A DNA stretch of 64,000 bases from Psoroptes ovis (Eukaryota > Arthropoda > Arachnida > Sarcoptiformes > Psoroptidae). Shown here in pieces: positions 28,150 through 40,900 of the stretch. The stretch's first letter is position 1; each line of letters opens with the position of its first letter. The stretch spans positions 2,791,001-2,855,000 of the forward strand of contig PQWQ01000005.1 in NCBI GenBank assembly GCA_002943765.1, in the 5' to 3' direction. The position numbers and the translations under genes are program-made. The notes beneath the pieces were generated by a model. The model was given only the letters and a program-made list of their open reading frames with translations. It searched no databases and was not told the DNA's origin.

Positions 28150-28470
28150 TGGCAATCAATATTGATTTATAAAATGTCTCAAAAATCTATCAAAAATCGA
28201 ACCAACAAAGAACTTCAGAATCAAATATCAATGGAATTTTTATGGCGAAATCATTCAAATTTTATTTGTTTTTTGATCAACGAAAAATGAATTAAATTTG
28301 AGAATTTTCTCATTATTTTTAAATCAAAAATTTAATCAAATCAAGATTTTTAAACAAAACAAACAAAAAAATTCACAGAAAAAACACGGTGAACATGGAA
28401 TGAATTCAAAGTTTTCGGCGCGATAATGTTGTATCATTAAATCAAAAAATCATCAAATGATCAAATCAAA

Positions 28471-28692
28471 TTAACCATAATAACGACCTTTTGATTTGAT
28501 TTTAATTTTGTGACTATATTTTCCTTTACCATAAACTGGTTGAACATAAACAGGTCGATGATAGCCATAACCACCACCATAACCATAACCGCCGCCGTAA
28601 CCGCCACATTCGACTGATTGTGGACCGATTGTTGCGAAGACAATCATTGAAACAAGGGCTGCAATAGCCATCCAAGCGATCATTGGTTTCAT
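28471..28692 (-). CDS. Secreted Gly/Tyr-rich peptide
   Basis: A 73-aa minus-strand frame starts at ATG 28692 (MKPMIAWMAIAALVSMIVFA), a clear signal peptide followed by IGPQSVECGG. The mature part is GGYGGGYGYGGGYGYHRP, then PVYVQPVYGKGKY and a Lys-rich end (SHKIKIKSKGRYYG). A TATA box lies at a suitable distance upstream (28811-28816). Such short Gly/Tyr-rich secreted peptides occur among arthropod cuticle and antimicrobial-type proteins; the sequence does not decide between these. The frame is open upstream of the chosen start, but that part lacks signal character. The GYG blocks echo those in the repeat protein at 37.9-42.9 kb. Confidence 0.8.
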   Translation of the reverse strand: MKPMIAWMAIAALVSMIVFATIGPQSVECGGYGGGYGYGGGYGYHRPVYVQPVYGKGKYSHKIKIKSKGRYYG

Positions 28693-28810
28693 TTTTGGTT
28701 GATTTATTTGAAAAATTTGGTCAGCTTTGAGCAAAATATGAGCAAAAGAATCGTTGAACAATTCGAAGAAGCTTCAAATGATGATCACCAACCAAGCTAA
28801 TCGCGCATCT

Positions 28811-28816
28811 TTTATA
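28811..28816 (-). promoter_or_regulatory. TATA box of the Gly/Tyr-rich peptide gene
   Basis: On the minus strand the sequence reads AGTATAAAAGATG, a strong TATA box about 120 bp before the start codon; transcription would begin near 28785. Confidence 0.6.
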
Positions 28817-30187
28817 CTTATGGGAAAATGTATTCTTTCATTCCATCAACCAAAATAATAACAAAATACATCCGTGCTGATAAACAAACCACGAAACAAA
28901 CAAGTAGAGGATGGAAATTCCAATCAGGAATTATTGTTTATGATCATGTTAAGGCTGTTGCTGCTGTTGCCGATGATCATGTTTGTTTTCCATAATACCA
29001 GTTTCAATTTCAATCAACAAATGTAATAAAATAAAACGAAAAGGGAAATTGATTAGAATTCATTTGGAAAAAATCAAAATTCAAAATTATTCGTAATTCC
29101 TATTCAATCGCATGACATAATAATAATCATGAAATAATCATGATTGATTAATTAATAATAATCCTTCTTAACCACCATTCATTCATTCATTCGACCATCC
29201 TTTTTCTTGCGCTTGCTATAAGCAACGCTTGTTGTTGTTGTGTTTATGTTGGAGTTTGCCTTCGGCGCAAACCTTCGTTGCCACCATTCATCGATCAAAT
29301 AAGTGATATGCTTGTTGATTGTCGCCAACGTGGCGCCTGTCGAACGCAAACACCTCGAATCCAGCGGTGGTGAATGATGATCTTTATTTATTTTTTGTGT
29401 TTCTTGGAATTATTGAAATTAAAAAATCAAGGACAACCACCACCGCCATCGACAGCAGCAACAGCAACAGCAGGGCAACCATCTCATTTAATAATTTCAG
29501 TCTGTCCGAAAAGTATTGAGTCAAAGCATTCTGGCTGTTCAATTGAAATTTGATGGAAAACTTTTCGGACAACCCTAAATAATAGCTTGCTTGATTAGCT
29601 TGTGGTTTTTGCTTTTGATGTTGCTGCTGCTGCTGTGATTTAATCAATTTGAATAATTCAATGATTGGACAGAAAAAGTGAAAGAAACAAACAAACACAG
29701 AAAAGACATGGAAATACATACAAGACATGGGAATACATACAGAATATTACGTATTCGAAATGCAATATGGTCATAATTATGATAATTTTGTTATTTTCAC
29801 AATTTTTTTCTTTCGATTGTTGATAATAGAATTCAATTGAATTGATTTAATCAATTGAATTGGCATTGAAATTCGATTGTTTTTAATTTAATTTTATTGT
29901 TTTTTCAACGTTGATAAAACTCCCATCCTTTTGACATTTTTCTTTCTCTCATAATTCAATGGGATTGAGTCGATTTTTTTCGATTTTAAAAATTTGTTTA
30001 ATTAATTTTAAAATTTGTTTAATTAATTTCTTGTTAATTAAACGATTCAACTATTAAACAATGGTCATTCAATTGCTTATCACCTTTGTGGACAATTGTT
30101 GAATGGCGAATGATTTGGATTAGATGATAAATCTAATCAATCAATGATCTGATAATCGATCGAATGTAAATAGAAAAAAATGTTGCA
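28817..30187. other. Intergenic between divergent genes
   Basis: About 1.4 kb between the minus-strand Gly/Tyr-rich gene and the plus-strand membrane-protein gene. It contains one degraded mariner-type MITE and CAG/GTT trinucleotide stretches around 29440-29480 and 29610-29640. No coding exon was recognised. Confidence 0.5.
29496..29578. mobile_element. Degraded mariner-type MITE
   Basis: The right end reads CTTTTCGGACAACCCTAA and the left end TTCAGTCTGTCCGAAAAGT, an imperfect inverted repeat matching the TTAGGTTGTCC family at 23.3, 23.8 and 54.6 kb. The left terminus has lost the canonical TTAGGT, so the boundary is approximate. Confidence 0.7.
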
Positions 30188-30193
30188 TATAAA
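30188..30193 (+). promoter_or_regulatory. TATA box of the 295-aa membrane-protein gene
   Basis: GCATATAAACCC lies 94 bp before the start codon at 30287. It overlaps the left arm of a hairpin (30191-30222). Confidence 0.5.
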
Positions 30194-30286
30194 CCCTTTG
30201 AAAATGATTTTGAAAGGGTTTAATCAGATCAAATCTATCTTTGATGTTATTTTTCAATTTAATTTTTTGATTTTCAATTTGAAAAA

Positions 30287-31174
30287 ATGAAAATTTTTCA
30301 CCTATTTTTCCTCATAATTTATTATTTTACATCAAAATCATGGTCATTGAAACCGGATGAATTTTCAAAAAATTGTATCGATTCATTAAGTCAAAAAAAT
30401 CTTATCGAATGGTGTAGAACTGGTGCAATGATCGATTATGATCCAATAAAGCTACATACAAACGTAACGACTGTTTGGGAAGCATGTTGTGAAACATTTG
30501 ATGAGCTAGATTGTTACAAAAGTCAAGGACGACGATTTTGTCCACCAAATATCTTTGAACATTTAGTCGAATATATTGATCAAGTTGATAAATCATTTCG
30601 TGGTACACTATGTACCAATCCAGGTTATAATCAATGGCAAATATATTGTGCACAGTTGAAATTCAATGCCATTTATCATTATGATCATCAAAAATATGAT
30701 TTAAATCTTAATGTTCCAACATCGCGAAATAATACAGTGGTTAAAAATTGTTTAGAATCATTGACGAATCATTCGACAGATGGTAATCGTATAATGTTTT
30801 GTAAGAATCAAACCGTACAATCATTGCATAGAAAATATAATGATACAATTCATGCAGAGATTAATTGTTGTGGTGAATATAATTTCATTGAATGTATTCA
30901 CCAACAAGCTGATCATTATTGTCATGAATCTCGGAAACAAATCGATGAATGGATTCGTGAATCATTGGAAACATTTAGTAATCATTATTGTCATCGTATT
31001 CCATATTATAATAAACATAATAAATTAAATGATAAAACAATTGAATCTTGTAAACATTATGGTTTTGAATTAGGAAACAATGGTAAACATTCGAGCAACA
31101 AATGGTGGATAGTTATACCGATAGCTGGGTTGATTATCGGTGGTTTAATCCTTTATTACTATTATAGAAAATAA
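30287..31174 (+). CDS. Cys-rich type I membrane protein with two CC modules
   Basis: A single-exon frame of 295 aa. It opens with a signal peptide (MKIFHLFFLIIYYFTSKSWS) and ends in one membrane helix (WWIVIPIAGLIIGGLILYYY) with a two-residue RK stop. The ectodomain holds two copies of the same module. The first is C-x13-C, then CC-x7-C-x8-C-x23-C near residues 66-109; the second is CC-x7-C-x8-C-x22-C near 195-236. N-glycosylation sequons (NVT, NNT, NHS, NQT, NDT) are frequent. Cysteine spacing is identical to the DUF1397-like gene that faces it from 31202, only 27 bp away and convergent, so the two are probably distant paralogues. The function is unknown; a surface receptor or an extracellular binding protein is possible. 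Confidence 0.82.
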   Translation: MKIFHLFFLIIYYFTSKSWSLKPDEFSKNCIDSLSQKNLIEWCRTGAMIDYDPIKLHTNVTTVWEACCETFDELDCYKSQGRRFCPPNIFEHLVEYIDQVDKSFRGTLCTNPGYNQWQIYCAQLKFNAIYHYDHQKYDLNLNVPTSRNNTVVKNCLESLTNHSTDGNRIMFCKNQTVQSLHRKYNDTIHAEINCCGEYNFIECIHQQADHYCHESRKQIDEWIRESLETFSNHYCHRIPYYNKHNKLNDKTIESCKHYGFELGNNGKHSSNKWWIVIPIAGLIIGGLILYYYYRK

Positions 31175-31201
31175 TTAATTGTAATTGATTGATTCGAATA
31201 A

Positions 31202-34200
31202 TTAACATATTAATAATACAATGATGATGAGCACTAAATGAATGTAAACTAATAAATTATTTTCAAAATAAGCAAAATTATGATGATGAGCACGTGAATT
31301 AAGATTATCTTCAATATTCATTTGTTGTTGTTCATTCAAATGTTGATTATTGAGCTTTGTTAATTGTCGCTGCCAAATAATTGATGATTTTTGCGTTGAA
31401 TCTGATAATGGCCGTATTAGATATGTTTGTTGTTGTTGCTGTTGCTGTAGCTGTTGTTGTTGATTATCACCATTTATATTAATATTATTAATTCGATCAT
31501 TATCATGATCTATCAGACGACCATGTTGTCCATATAATGCTTCATCACATGTACTTGGTCCATAGGTGTATGCTTGACAATGTTGTTCCAACACTGGATT
31601 CGTAATACGTGGTAAATGATCACGCATAAATATGGAAGCTGATTGACCACATTGTTCACGAACATGGCGCCGTTTGCATAGAACCAATTCTTGTAGGGCA
31701 CTTTTTGTAGGATTCATGAATGAATTAAGGAAATAAAATACAAATGAATACAATGAAATGTTTATGTAAATCGTCCGAACACAACAATCGGTGAAAAGTG
31801 ATTGAATCACACGGGAACTTAAAGTGTTGATTAGGTATATTTCCATTTACATTGAACTATACATTGAAGTTAACATTCACATTGGCAAATCTCAAGACAC
31901 AAACTAAAGGGTTAACCTACTTATCTAAACAAAGCAAGCAAATGAACTCTATGCGCTTTCAGTTAGAAAAAAAAAATTAAGGAAACAAATGAAACTTCGA
32001 TTCAAATGTTTAATGTGTTTCTCCTGTCTGTTTTCTTCATATATTTAACCATTGAATCGTATATGAAACGATTCAATTTAATTGAATTCAATAGGCAAAA
32101 TATCCAAATCAACGGTAAATGCATACTTTAATTAGATTAATCAAACCTAAAATTCAAGTAAATACGAGAAGATAAACAAAGAAGAAATAAACAAACGCTT
32201 TGATCTCTTGGGTGCAATATCCATCAGCACCATCCAACAGTCATTGGCCATCTGGCTTTGAACTAAAAATAAACAAATCAACGATGAAAATCGATTCAGA
32301 ATCTGATTGTTCCAAGAGAATGAAGAAACTAAACCACAAAACTGACTGAACTGAACTGAATACTCCGTATACCACAAGCATTAACTCTCTTAACATTGTT
32401 TAGGATCATTGTTTTACTTCATTGAGGAGATCAGCGATCCCTGGAGAATCGATGGATGCATGGATGGTATCGTTCCGTTTCTTACCTTTTCTTTTATTCA
32501 GATATATTTACAATTAAATTATTATAAGCCACAGATGTGTTGATTTGGTCATTTTACAAAAGATCAAAAGAATTAAAATGAAAACAAGCCATTTGAATGG
32601 ATGTTTGTCTGAAATACAAATCGACTAAAGACCTTTAAAGTTTGATTCTTGGAGGTTCAGTGAGGGGTTTCATTCTGTTTTGGGGGTCTGTATATCCATC
32701 ATCATTATTGTCTTCGGGATCGAAAGCTTCGGGCGATTCGATTTACACCCAGAGAAACTTGAGTAAAAAAACAAAAACTCAGCAAATCATTCATTTATTT
32801 ATTGGTTTGATCACTTTGATCATTGTTTGTTATTTACACAAATCAAATTATCCCAAAAACAAGATAATTGGACGTACATATGTACAGTAAATAAGCTGTC
32901 AAGGGTATAGCCGTTTACCCGAACTATCAATGGCCAAAATGAACAAAACGAATGAAGATAAAATACCAAACTTTGCATATTTAACGATGTTCGAATGATT
33001 CGTTGTTTACTTTGTTATGTTTGGTTTGTTTGTTCTTGGTTGGTACAATCAAAGTTGTACCTTGGTTTTTTAGGGAATCGCAAGGTTTCTTAGCTTGGAT
33101 TTGGATCTGGTTGGATCGAATTGAATAATGAATAATGATCCTGATGATCCTGGCTGATGGAAAACAGAATATTCTTTCGACTGTCAAATAAGTGAATAAA
33201 TAAATGATTTGAATAAACATCGTGAATAAACCAGAGATAATTCAAAAAATCAAAATAAACAAAGTAAATAAACACACAGAAGCCACAAAGTGAATAAAAT
33301 CAAATTTAAATCGATTATGTTTCACCATTTGCGTACTTAGACCCAACAGTTCGAGATCATCGGGATCTGGCCATTTGTTGGTCAGCAATGATCTGGGAAA
33401 TGGTCAGGATATTTACTCATTCATTTATTCATTGAATCATTGATTCAATATTGATTCAACCATTGTTCATTCATCATCAATATGATCGTATTTGATATGG
33501 TAAATTGGTAAATTTGATTTGTTTCGAATATTATTATTTACACATTATTGAACCATATATGAATATTACATGAATAAATTGATCAAATTAAATCAAATAA
33601 AACAAATCGAATAAACAAACAATCAAACGAAATGCAAATTTGCATATCGGATGCATTCGGATATTGTCAATATTGCGTAATGTAAATACGATCATACGGA
33701 CTCAAACTCACAGATTATTGATGTGATGGTGATTCGAATTGTAATTCAATATGTTTGATTGGAATGATAATAATTATATATGTATTTATGAATAATTATG
33801 AATGACTTACCAACAAGATCTTCGCATTATCATTTCTTTATCATTGGTCATTATCATCATATTTGGTGATGTTATTATTGTTGATGTCGATGTCATTGAT
33901 GATGATGATCTTTTATTTCGTTGATTTCGATTGATTGGCAGTGTAATTGCATCACGATATTCTTGTCCACATTTGTGTTCATCCAATGATATGTTTCGAA
34001 AACATTTTGCATGTATTAGGTATTCTAGGGTATTGAATGCGTTTGTAGTTGGATTATTGATGATATTAATTGAAGATTGGATCAATTGATTAATTGATTG
34101 AATTGACATTGATTTTGATCAATGATTTATCGAATAATGATCGTCAAAAATGGCTTACCTGCTTGAACTTTATGATCATCACATAAATCATGTACAAATT

Positions 34201-34663
34201 GTTTTGCATTCGTTACAATATGACCAAATACTTGCATCATTTCATGTGTAAAACAACGTTCCGAATGACGATCTAAACATCGTACTCGCCGCTTAAGATC
34301 CATACATGTTAATTGAAGTTGTTCCGCTGTAGTTGGAAATGCTAAATCACCAAAACCACCACCATTATCAGTGGACGTACTACCGCCATTGTTTGACCAT
34401 AAACCAGCTATACATTGTTGAAAATTTGCTAATGTACATTCAACAATTAAATCATCGTTATCATTATTGATAATATCACTATTTAATGATTGTATTGTTC
34501 TTGAATCAACTACGATGACCCGGGATGTCATCAATGCGATGACCATTAGGAACCAAATACATTGAATTAAATGATATGAACAATGATGATGATCATCACG
34601 ATGTTCGTGATGATCGCGATGATCGTTGATTGTCGAATATTTAGCCATAAATGTCGAAATCAT
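31202..34663 (-). CDS. DUF1397-like protein with hydrophobic C-terminal tail
   Basis: Exons 34663-34159, 34024-33811 and 31700-31202 join in frame to 405 aa. A His/Asp-rich N-terminus leads into a hydrophobic segment (residues about 34-50, CIWFLMVIALMTSRVIVV), a late signal peptide or signal anchor; a second ATG at 34648 is possible. The ectodomain follows the 27 kDa haemolymph-like order: CTLANFQQC, FPTTAEQLQLTC, RCLDRHSERC, HDLC, AKC and HKC, then CC-x7-C-x8-C-x23-C. The second intron (2110 bp, phase 2) splits the second Cys codon of the CC pair. Compared with the paralogue at 17.2 kb it carries an Asn/Gln-rich insert and ends in about 17 hydrophobic residues with no charged tail, which suggests a GPI anchor. 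The role is unknown. Confidence 0.8.
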
Positions 34664-35556
34664 TCGAAATGCAATTCAATTAACCGGATTGCGATCGAAT
34701 GTTTTTAATTGATGAAATGATTTTGGGTAAATTTTAGGGTAAAAAAACAATCAAAACAAACAGATCGAATGCCATCCGTAATTTGGGCGCCATTTCAAAT
34801 TTTTGAAAATCAGAAATCGAAAATTCAGAAGCTTCATAACCACATGACTAAAACTCCGCCTTGACTGATTTGCGTATAAAAAACGAAAAAATCTCAAACG
34901 AATCTCTCGATCTCTAGGTCCACCAATATACAGGTGATGATGCTAGTAGCATGTACCGTTGGAATAAATCAACGAATTCGTGCCTTCAAATGATATACAG
35001 GAATCAAATCATCAAGGCGTCACCATTAAAAGGCGTACAATCCAGTGGTAGAATTCCAATGGGTTCGAAAAATTCTATGATAATCAGTGAAAATGAACCA
35101 ACAAAAGCCACACACAAGCATTCAAAGGCTGAAACCCTTTCGATCATCGAAATATGTTCGATTCTCGATTCATGAATCGACAAAGTCAATCATATCGTAG
35201 CGAGATATGAGTATGAATATTTAAGAAATATCCATATCATATGGTGTTGATCATGAATCAATAGAAATCGAAGAATCACGAGGATCCATGGTATCCAATC
35301 GAATTCCGAAAACCAGAAAAAAATCAATGAAACAGATCCATGCATCTGTTTCATGTCAAAATATTGACTTGATTTGTTCCTGGATCAATTCTATAGGATA
35401 AGTTTAAATATGAAACCAAAAACAATAGTGTCTAAGCGTGTCTGGAAATAAGCACAAACATTTTCCAGAATTTCAGAGGATTTCAAAGAATTTGAAAAAT
35501 TTCAGCGTAATTCAATCAATTTATTTGATGATTAATAACAATTATACGCTCACACA

Positions 35557-35682
35557 TACACTGAGTTAACAGTTTTAATTCGTAGTTTTAAAACTGAATT
35601 TCGTAATTATACCGTTTAGAATTGCATTCAAAACTACGAAAATCAATTTTAAAACTCCGAATCAAAACTTTAAACTCTGTAT
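35557..35682. repeat. Imperfect inverted repeat, possible MITE
   Basis: Left arm ACACTGAGTTAACAGTTTTA onward and right arm ending CAAAACTTTAAACTCTGTAT are near reverse complements over about 46 bp each, around a spacer of about 25 bp. The size and TA-bounded ends suggest a small transposon remnant different from the TTAGGT families. Confidence 0.5.
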
Positions 35683-37218
35683 GACCATTCGTAACCATAT
35701 CGGTGGTGATGTGTACCAGAAATTTACCCGAATAAATTTAATTGAACAAAATTAACAACAAAAGGCTAAACAAAGACAAAACGAAATAGAAATCCCGCTA
35801 ATCCACCATCCAACCTTTGTTGATTCTTGTTGTCATTAAATTAACAACAACATCTGAATGTGATTAGTTTGATTAGGTTTTTTTTTTCTAGTTCGAAATT
35901 AATGAATTTCAATGAATTTCACTGGACTCATTGAATTAAATAAATCAACTTTGTGATTAATTTTTGATTTTTTTTTTTTTTGATTTTTAATTCATTGTTA
36001 ATCATGATTTTACATGTTTTTCATACATGTTTAGGCTCATGTTCGGTCGATTTCCATGTTTGTTTTGTTCGGTCATCCGTGGTAATTGTTCGTATGCATG
36101 TGTGCATATGTCCAATTAATTGTGATTTATCGAGTGCATGTGTGTGTGTGTGTGTATTAATGATACCTCGATAATAATATGGATATATCAGCAACTATTC
36201 CTATTTCCAATTTGTTATCAAATTGTCCATGAACTAACCCGAACAAAAACAAATCAAATCGAATCGATTTGAATCATATTGAATTGAATTTAGAGAGGAT
36301 TAAGGATTAATTTGAAACTTTTTCCCAGTTTAGTTTTAATTTAGTTTTGAACATTCCAGAAATATCAGCTACCAAACTGATCATTGTTTATTTTTAATTT
36401 CATTGTATCGTTATTACCCTTGTTATTATCGTCATTTTAATCAAATTTTCATCGAATAATTATGCTTTATTATTTGATGAAATTGTCGCTGTTGGTTACC
36501 GAAGTGAACATTTACACAGACAAACACACACACACACACAAATACCGACCGAAACGATGATGGTTCATGCCCAATCACGGGCTATACAATGGACCGTTCA
36601 ATATTGAACGTGATTTGCTTGTTGAATGAATGAATGAATTGAAATAAAGTAAAAATAAAATTAAATAAATCGAATCAAAGTCAAACATTTGAATATTGAC
36701 GATTGAAACATTGTCATTTTGGTGATGAAATTTGAATTATTTAAATGAAATTAAATAAAATAAATGAACATTTGGTTCATCCTATCGACGACCTATCCAT
36801 ACATTGATACACCATTCGATACGACTAGGTCTCATCAAGATCGGTGAAATTGGGCGATTTTCCCCGTATCTTTAATGATCAAACACTGATTTATCATCGA
36901 TCACATTAATTCACTTGCCATTTGCTGAATTCAAATTAACTTTCAAAGAATTTCTGCCGAAAACAAGAAACAATTCATCATTCAAATATGAATCGACGAT
37001 CGATCATTCGATACGTATCGATTCGATTTAATTATGAGAAAAATTATCATACACAAGCAGTACAGGCACACGCACTGATTCCGATCCAATGGACCATTCC
37101 TAGGACCTTCAATCGTCCATGGCTCATTAGCAAATCATCAAATTTGATCTAATTTGATTGTAATTACTCATATTTGTCTGTATTTTTCTTTTTTATGGAA
37201 ATGAAGAAATGAGTAGTC

Positions 37219-37241
37219 GATGATGATGATGATGATGATGT
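37219..37241. repeat. (GAT)n microsatellite
   Basis: About 23 bp of pure GAT repeats. Confidence 0.9.
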
Positions 37242-37904
37242 GATTCATATTTTTTTCATTTGAAACGTTTGGATTGTTTCGATTTAGGGGCATTTCACTT
37301 AATGCGAATGATTAATGCTTAATCATTCGATAATAATTATCATCATCATTTCATCGTATATCATCAAACCGAACCAAACAAAAAAAAAAAAAAAAACGAA
37401 TCAAAGAACCATGAAATACATAAACAATTTTCGATTTGATTGCATAATTAATAATATGTCGATATTCACATGGATACATATTGGGGAAAATTGCTCGAAA
37501 TGCAAACCAGAATCATTATTTTTTGGAATTAAAATAATTATTATTAAAATAATTGAAAAATGATGAAAACAAACACATCATTAGCAAATTATTATCATGA
37601 TCATTAAGTGGATCGAAAAATGTATTTTTAGTTGAAAATCGATCAAATCGATATGATTGATTTTGATTTTTATGATAATTTCAATAATATTTCTCATGTC
37701 AATAATTGTATATCATGACCATGTTATCGAATGTAAAATGGAGGTTAGTAGCTTAATGAATGTCAATCAATCAATGATTTTCATTGAAATTAAATCAATT
37801 TCTTTGATTTATTTTTTGTTTGTTTGTACTGATTGATTCATTTTTAATGATAATTAAGAATTGATATAAGAATTAATTTCAATCAATTTGTGTTTGATTT
37901 CAAA

Positions 37905-40900
37905 TCAAACTAAATCAATAATTTCTTTAACCATTTCAGGACGATGTATCATGACTCGGAATTGATCACATAATTCATGTTGAAGCATTTCCATAAAATG
38001 TTCACGATGTGGTTCTAATTGCCAACGTGATATACGTTTAAATGGCCATGGTAAACCGCTATCAATTGTACGGCCTTTTTCATCTTCTAAATGGAAACCA
38101 TTCAATTCTAATGGTTCTAATTCTGCTACATGTATGCTGCCACGTTTTTTATCGACAAACATTCCAACTTGAAATTTTGCATATTTCGCTGCTAATCGCA
38201 AACATTGATTACGGAAATTTATTCGATTATTGAGGCCAGCATATGCTTCAAATTCACATGTAGGTTCGGGTACCAAAATGGTTCCTTGTATAAGATATTT
38301 TCCATTACCTAATGATTGCGAAATGAAATCATCACCACGACACATTTGACCCATATGTTTAAAGCGGCCATCATGTAATTGTATTTGTCCCCATCGGCCC
38401 ATTTTGATTGGATCAACATTATGAATGATATATTTAGACATGTGTTGAATGAATTTGGGCTGTAAATGTTCAAGAACGCTGTCAACGATTCGATTACAGA
38501 TTGGTGTTGCGATTATTTCGGTTGTTTTTTGTGTTTGAATTATTTTCTACAGGGAAAAATCAAATTATTGGAAATTAAAATTGATTCAATCTAAATTCAA
38601 TTGAATTTTACCTTGTTTGATTCTGATTGTTGATAGCCTCCACCTCCACCACCAATTGTTTGTTCTTTAATGACTTTGGTTTGTTGTTCGTAACCACCAC
38701 CATTTACACCACCATATCCACCTGATGTAATTTGTTTTTGCTGTTGTTCAATAATTGCTGATCCACTTTGCCCGTAACCACTCTGCCCATAGCCGCCAGC
38801 TGTTTCAATACGTTTTTCTTCGATCACTTTTGATGATCCTTGATCGTAACCTATGCCTTTTGCATAACCACCCTGACCATAGCCGCCAGCTGTTTCAATA
38901 CGTTTTTCTTCGATCACTTTTGATGATCCTTGATCGTAACCTATGCCTTTTGCATAACCACCCTGACCATAGCCGCCAGCTGTTTCAATACGTTTTTCTT
39001 CGATCACTTTTGATGATCCTTGATCGTAACCTATGCCTTTTGCATAACCACTTTGGCCGTATCCACCAGTTGTTTTGATATGTTTTTCTTTAATCACTTG
39101 CGACGATCCTTCACCATAACCTTCATCTTTTCCATAACCACCCTCGCCATAGCCGCCAGTTGTTTCGATTCGTTTTATTGTTACCACTTTAGACGATCCT
39201 TTACCGTAACCTTCATCTTTTCCATAACCACCTTCAACGTAATCACCACCAACGATTTCTGATTTAGATTCTTTCACAATACCAGTTGATTCTTTACCGT
39301 ATCCCTCTTGACCGTATTCACCTGATTTGATTAATTTTTCTTCAACAATTTGAGACGATGATCCTTTATCATATCCATCAACTTTGCCATAATTGCTTTC
39401 ACCGTAACCACCAGATGTTTCGATTCGTTTTTCTTCAATCACTTGCGATGATTTATGACCATATCCTTTTTTACTATAACCACCGCCGTGACTTTTACCA
39501 CCGGTTTCAATAATTTTTTCTTCAATAATTTTCGTTGTTTTTGGTCCATAAATACTTTGACCATAACCACCGGATTCGATTTGATTTTGTTCAACAATTT
39601 CATTCGATTCTTTACCATATCCATGTTCACCTGTTTTGATTAGTTTTTCTTCAACTAATCCGGATGATTCTTCACCATATCCACTTTGGCCATATTCACC
39701 AGTCACTATTTGTTTTTCTCCAACAATTTTGCTCGATCCTTTGCTGTAACCACCGCTATGGATTAATTTTTCTTCAGTGATTCCACTCGATTCTTCGCCA
39801 TATCCACCACCTTTGACCAAATCACCTTGACCATAACCATCAGATTGGATTTGTTTTTCTTCAATTATTGTCGATGTTTGTTTACCATATTTCGCGTGTT
39901 TATGACCACTTTTTTCGATTTTTTCGCCAACAATTTCAGTAGATCCTTTGCTGTAACCACTTTGACCATATCCACCAGTTTGTATCAATTTTTCTTCAGT
40001 GATTCCGCTCGATTCTTCGCCATATCCACCACCTTTGACCAAATCACCTTGACCATAACCATCAGATTGGATTTGTTTTTCTTCAATTATTGTCGATGTT
40101 TGTTTACCATATTTCGCGTGTTTATGACCACTTTTTTCGATTTTTTCGCCAACAATTTCAGTAGATCCTTTGCTGTAACCACTTTGACCATATCCACCAG
40201 TTTGTATCAATTTTTCTTCAGTGATTCCGCTCGATTCTTCGCCATATCCACCACCTTTGACCAAATCACCTTGACCATAACCATCAGATTGGATTTGTTT
40301 TTCTTCAATTATTGTCGATGTTTGTTTACCATATTTCGCGTGTTTATGACCACTTTTTTCGATTTTTTCGCCAACAATTTCAGTAGATCCTTTGCTGTAA
40401 CCACTTTGACCATATCCACCAGTTTGTATCAATTTTTCTTCAGTGATTCCGCTCGATTCTTCGCCATATCCACCACCTTTGACCAAATCACCTTGACCAT
40501 AACCATCAGATTGGATTTGTTTTTCTTCAATTATTGTCGATGTTTGTTTACCATATTTCGCGTGTTTATGACCACTTTTTTCGATTTTTTCGCCAACAAT
40601 TTCAGTAGATCCTTTGCTGTAACCACTTTGACCATATCCACCAGTTTGTATCAATTTTTCTTCAGTGATTCCGCTCGATTCTTCGCCATATCCACCACCT
40701 TTGACCAATTCACCTTGACCATAGCCACCAGAGTGGATTTGTTTCTCTTCGATTATTGTCGATGTTTGTTTACCATATTTGGCATGTTTATGTCCACTTT
40801 TTTTGATTTTTTTACCAATAAATTCAGTGGTAGATCCTTTACTGTAACCACTTTGACCATATCCACCAGTTTCGATTAATTTTTCTTCAGTGATTCCACT

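Larger units (their letters stand above)
34664..37904. other. Gene-poor AT-rich region
   Basis: About 3.2 kb with microsatellites (AC at about 36520-36540, GAT at 37219-37241), poly-T tracts and a 126-bp imperfect palindrome (35557-35682). The frame at 34951-35175 has no family signal and non-gene-like composition. No RNA gene is recognised. Confidence 0.5.

Noticed and set aside
27917..28165. 82-codon plus-strand frame opposite the 120-aa gene
   Set aside because: It has no ATG-supported family feature and overlaps a minus-strand frame with better start and composition; kept as a doubt about that gene.
32147..33275. Minus-strand frames within the long intron at 31701-33810
   Set aside because: They are AT-rich, without splice borders that keep phase with the surrounding exons or any family signal.
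39827..40879. 350-codon open frame on the plus strand, antisense to the repeat protein
   Set aside because: It exists only because the 222-bp units are a multiple of three and lack stops in this antisense frame; the sense strand has signal peptide, introns and repeat structure. It is a mirror of the repeats.
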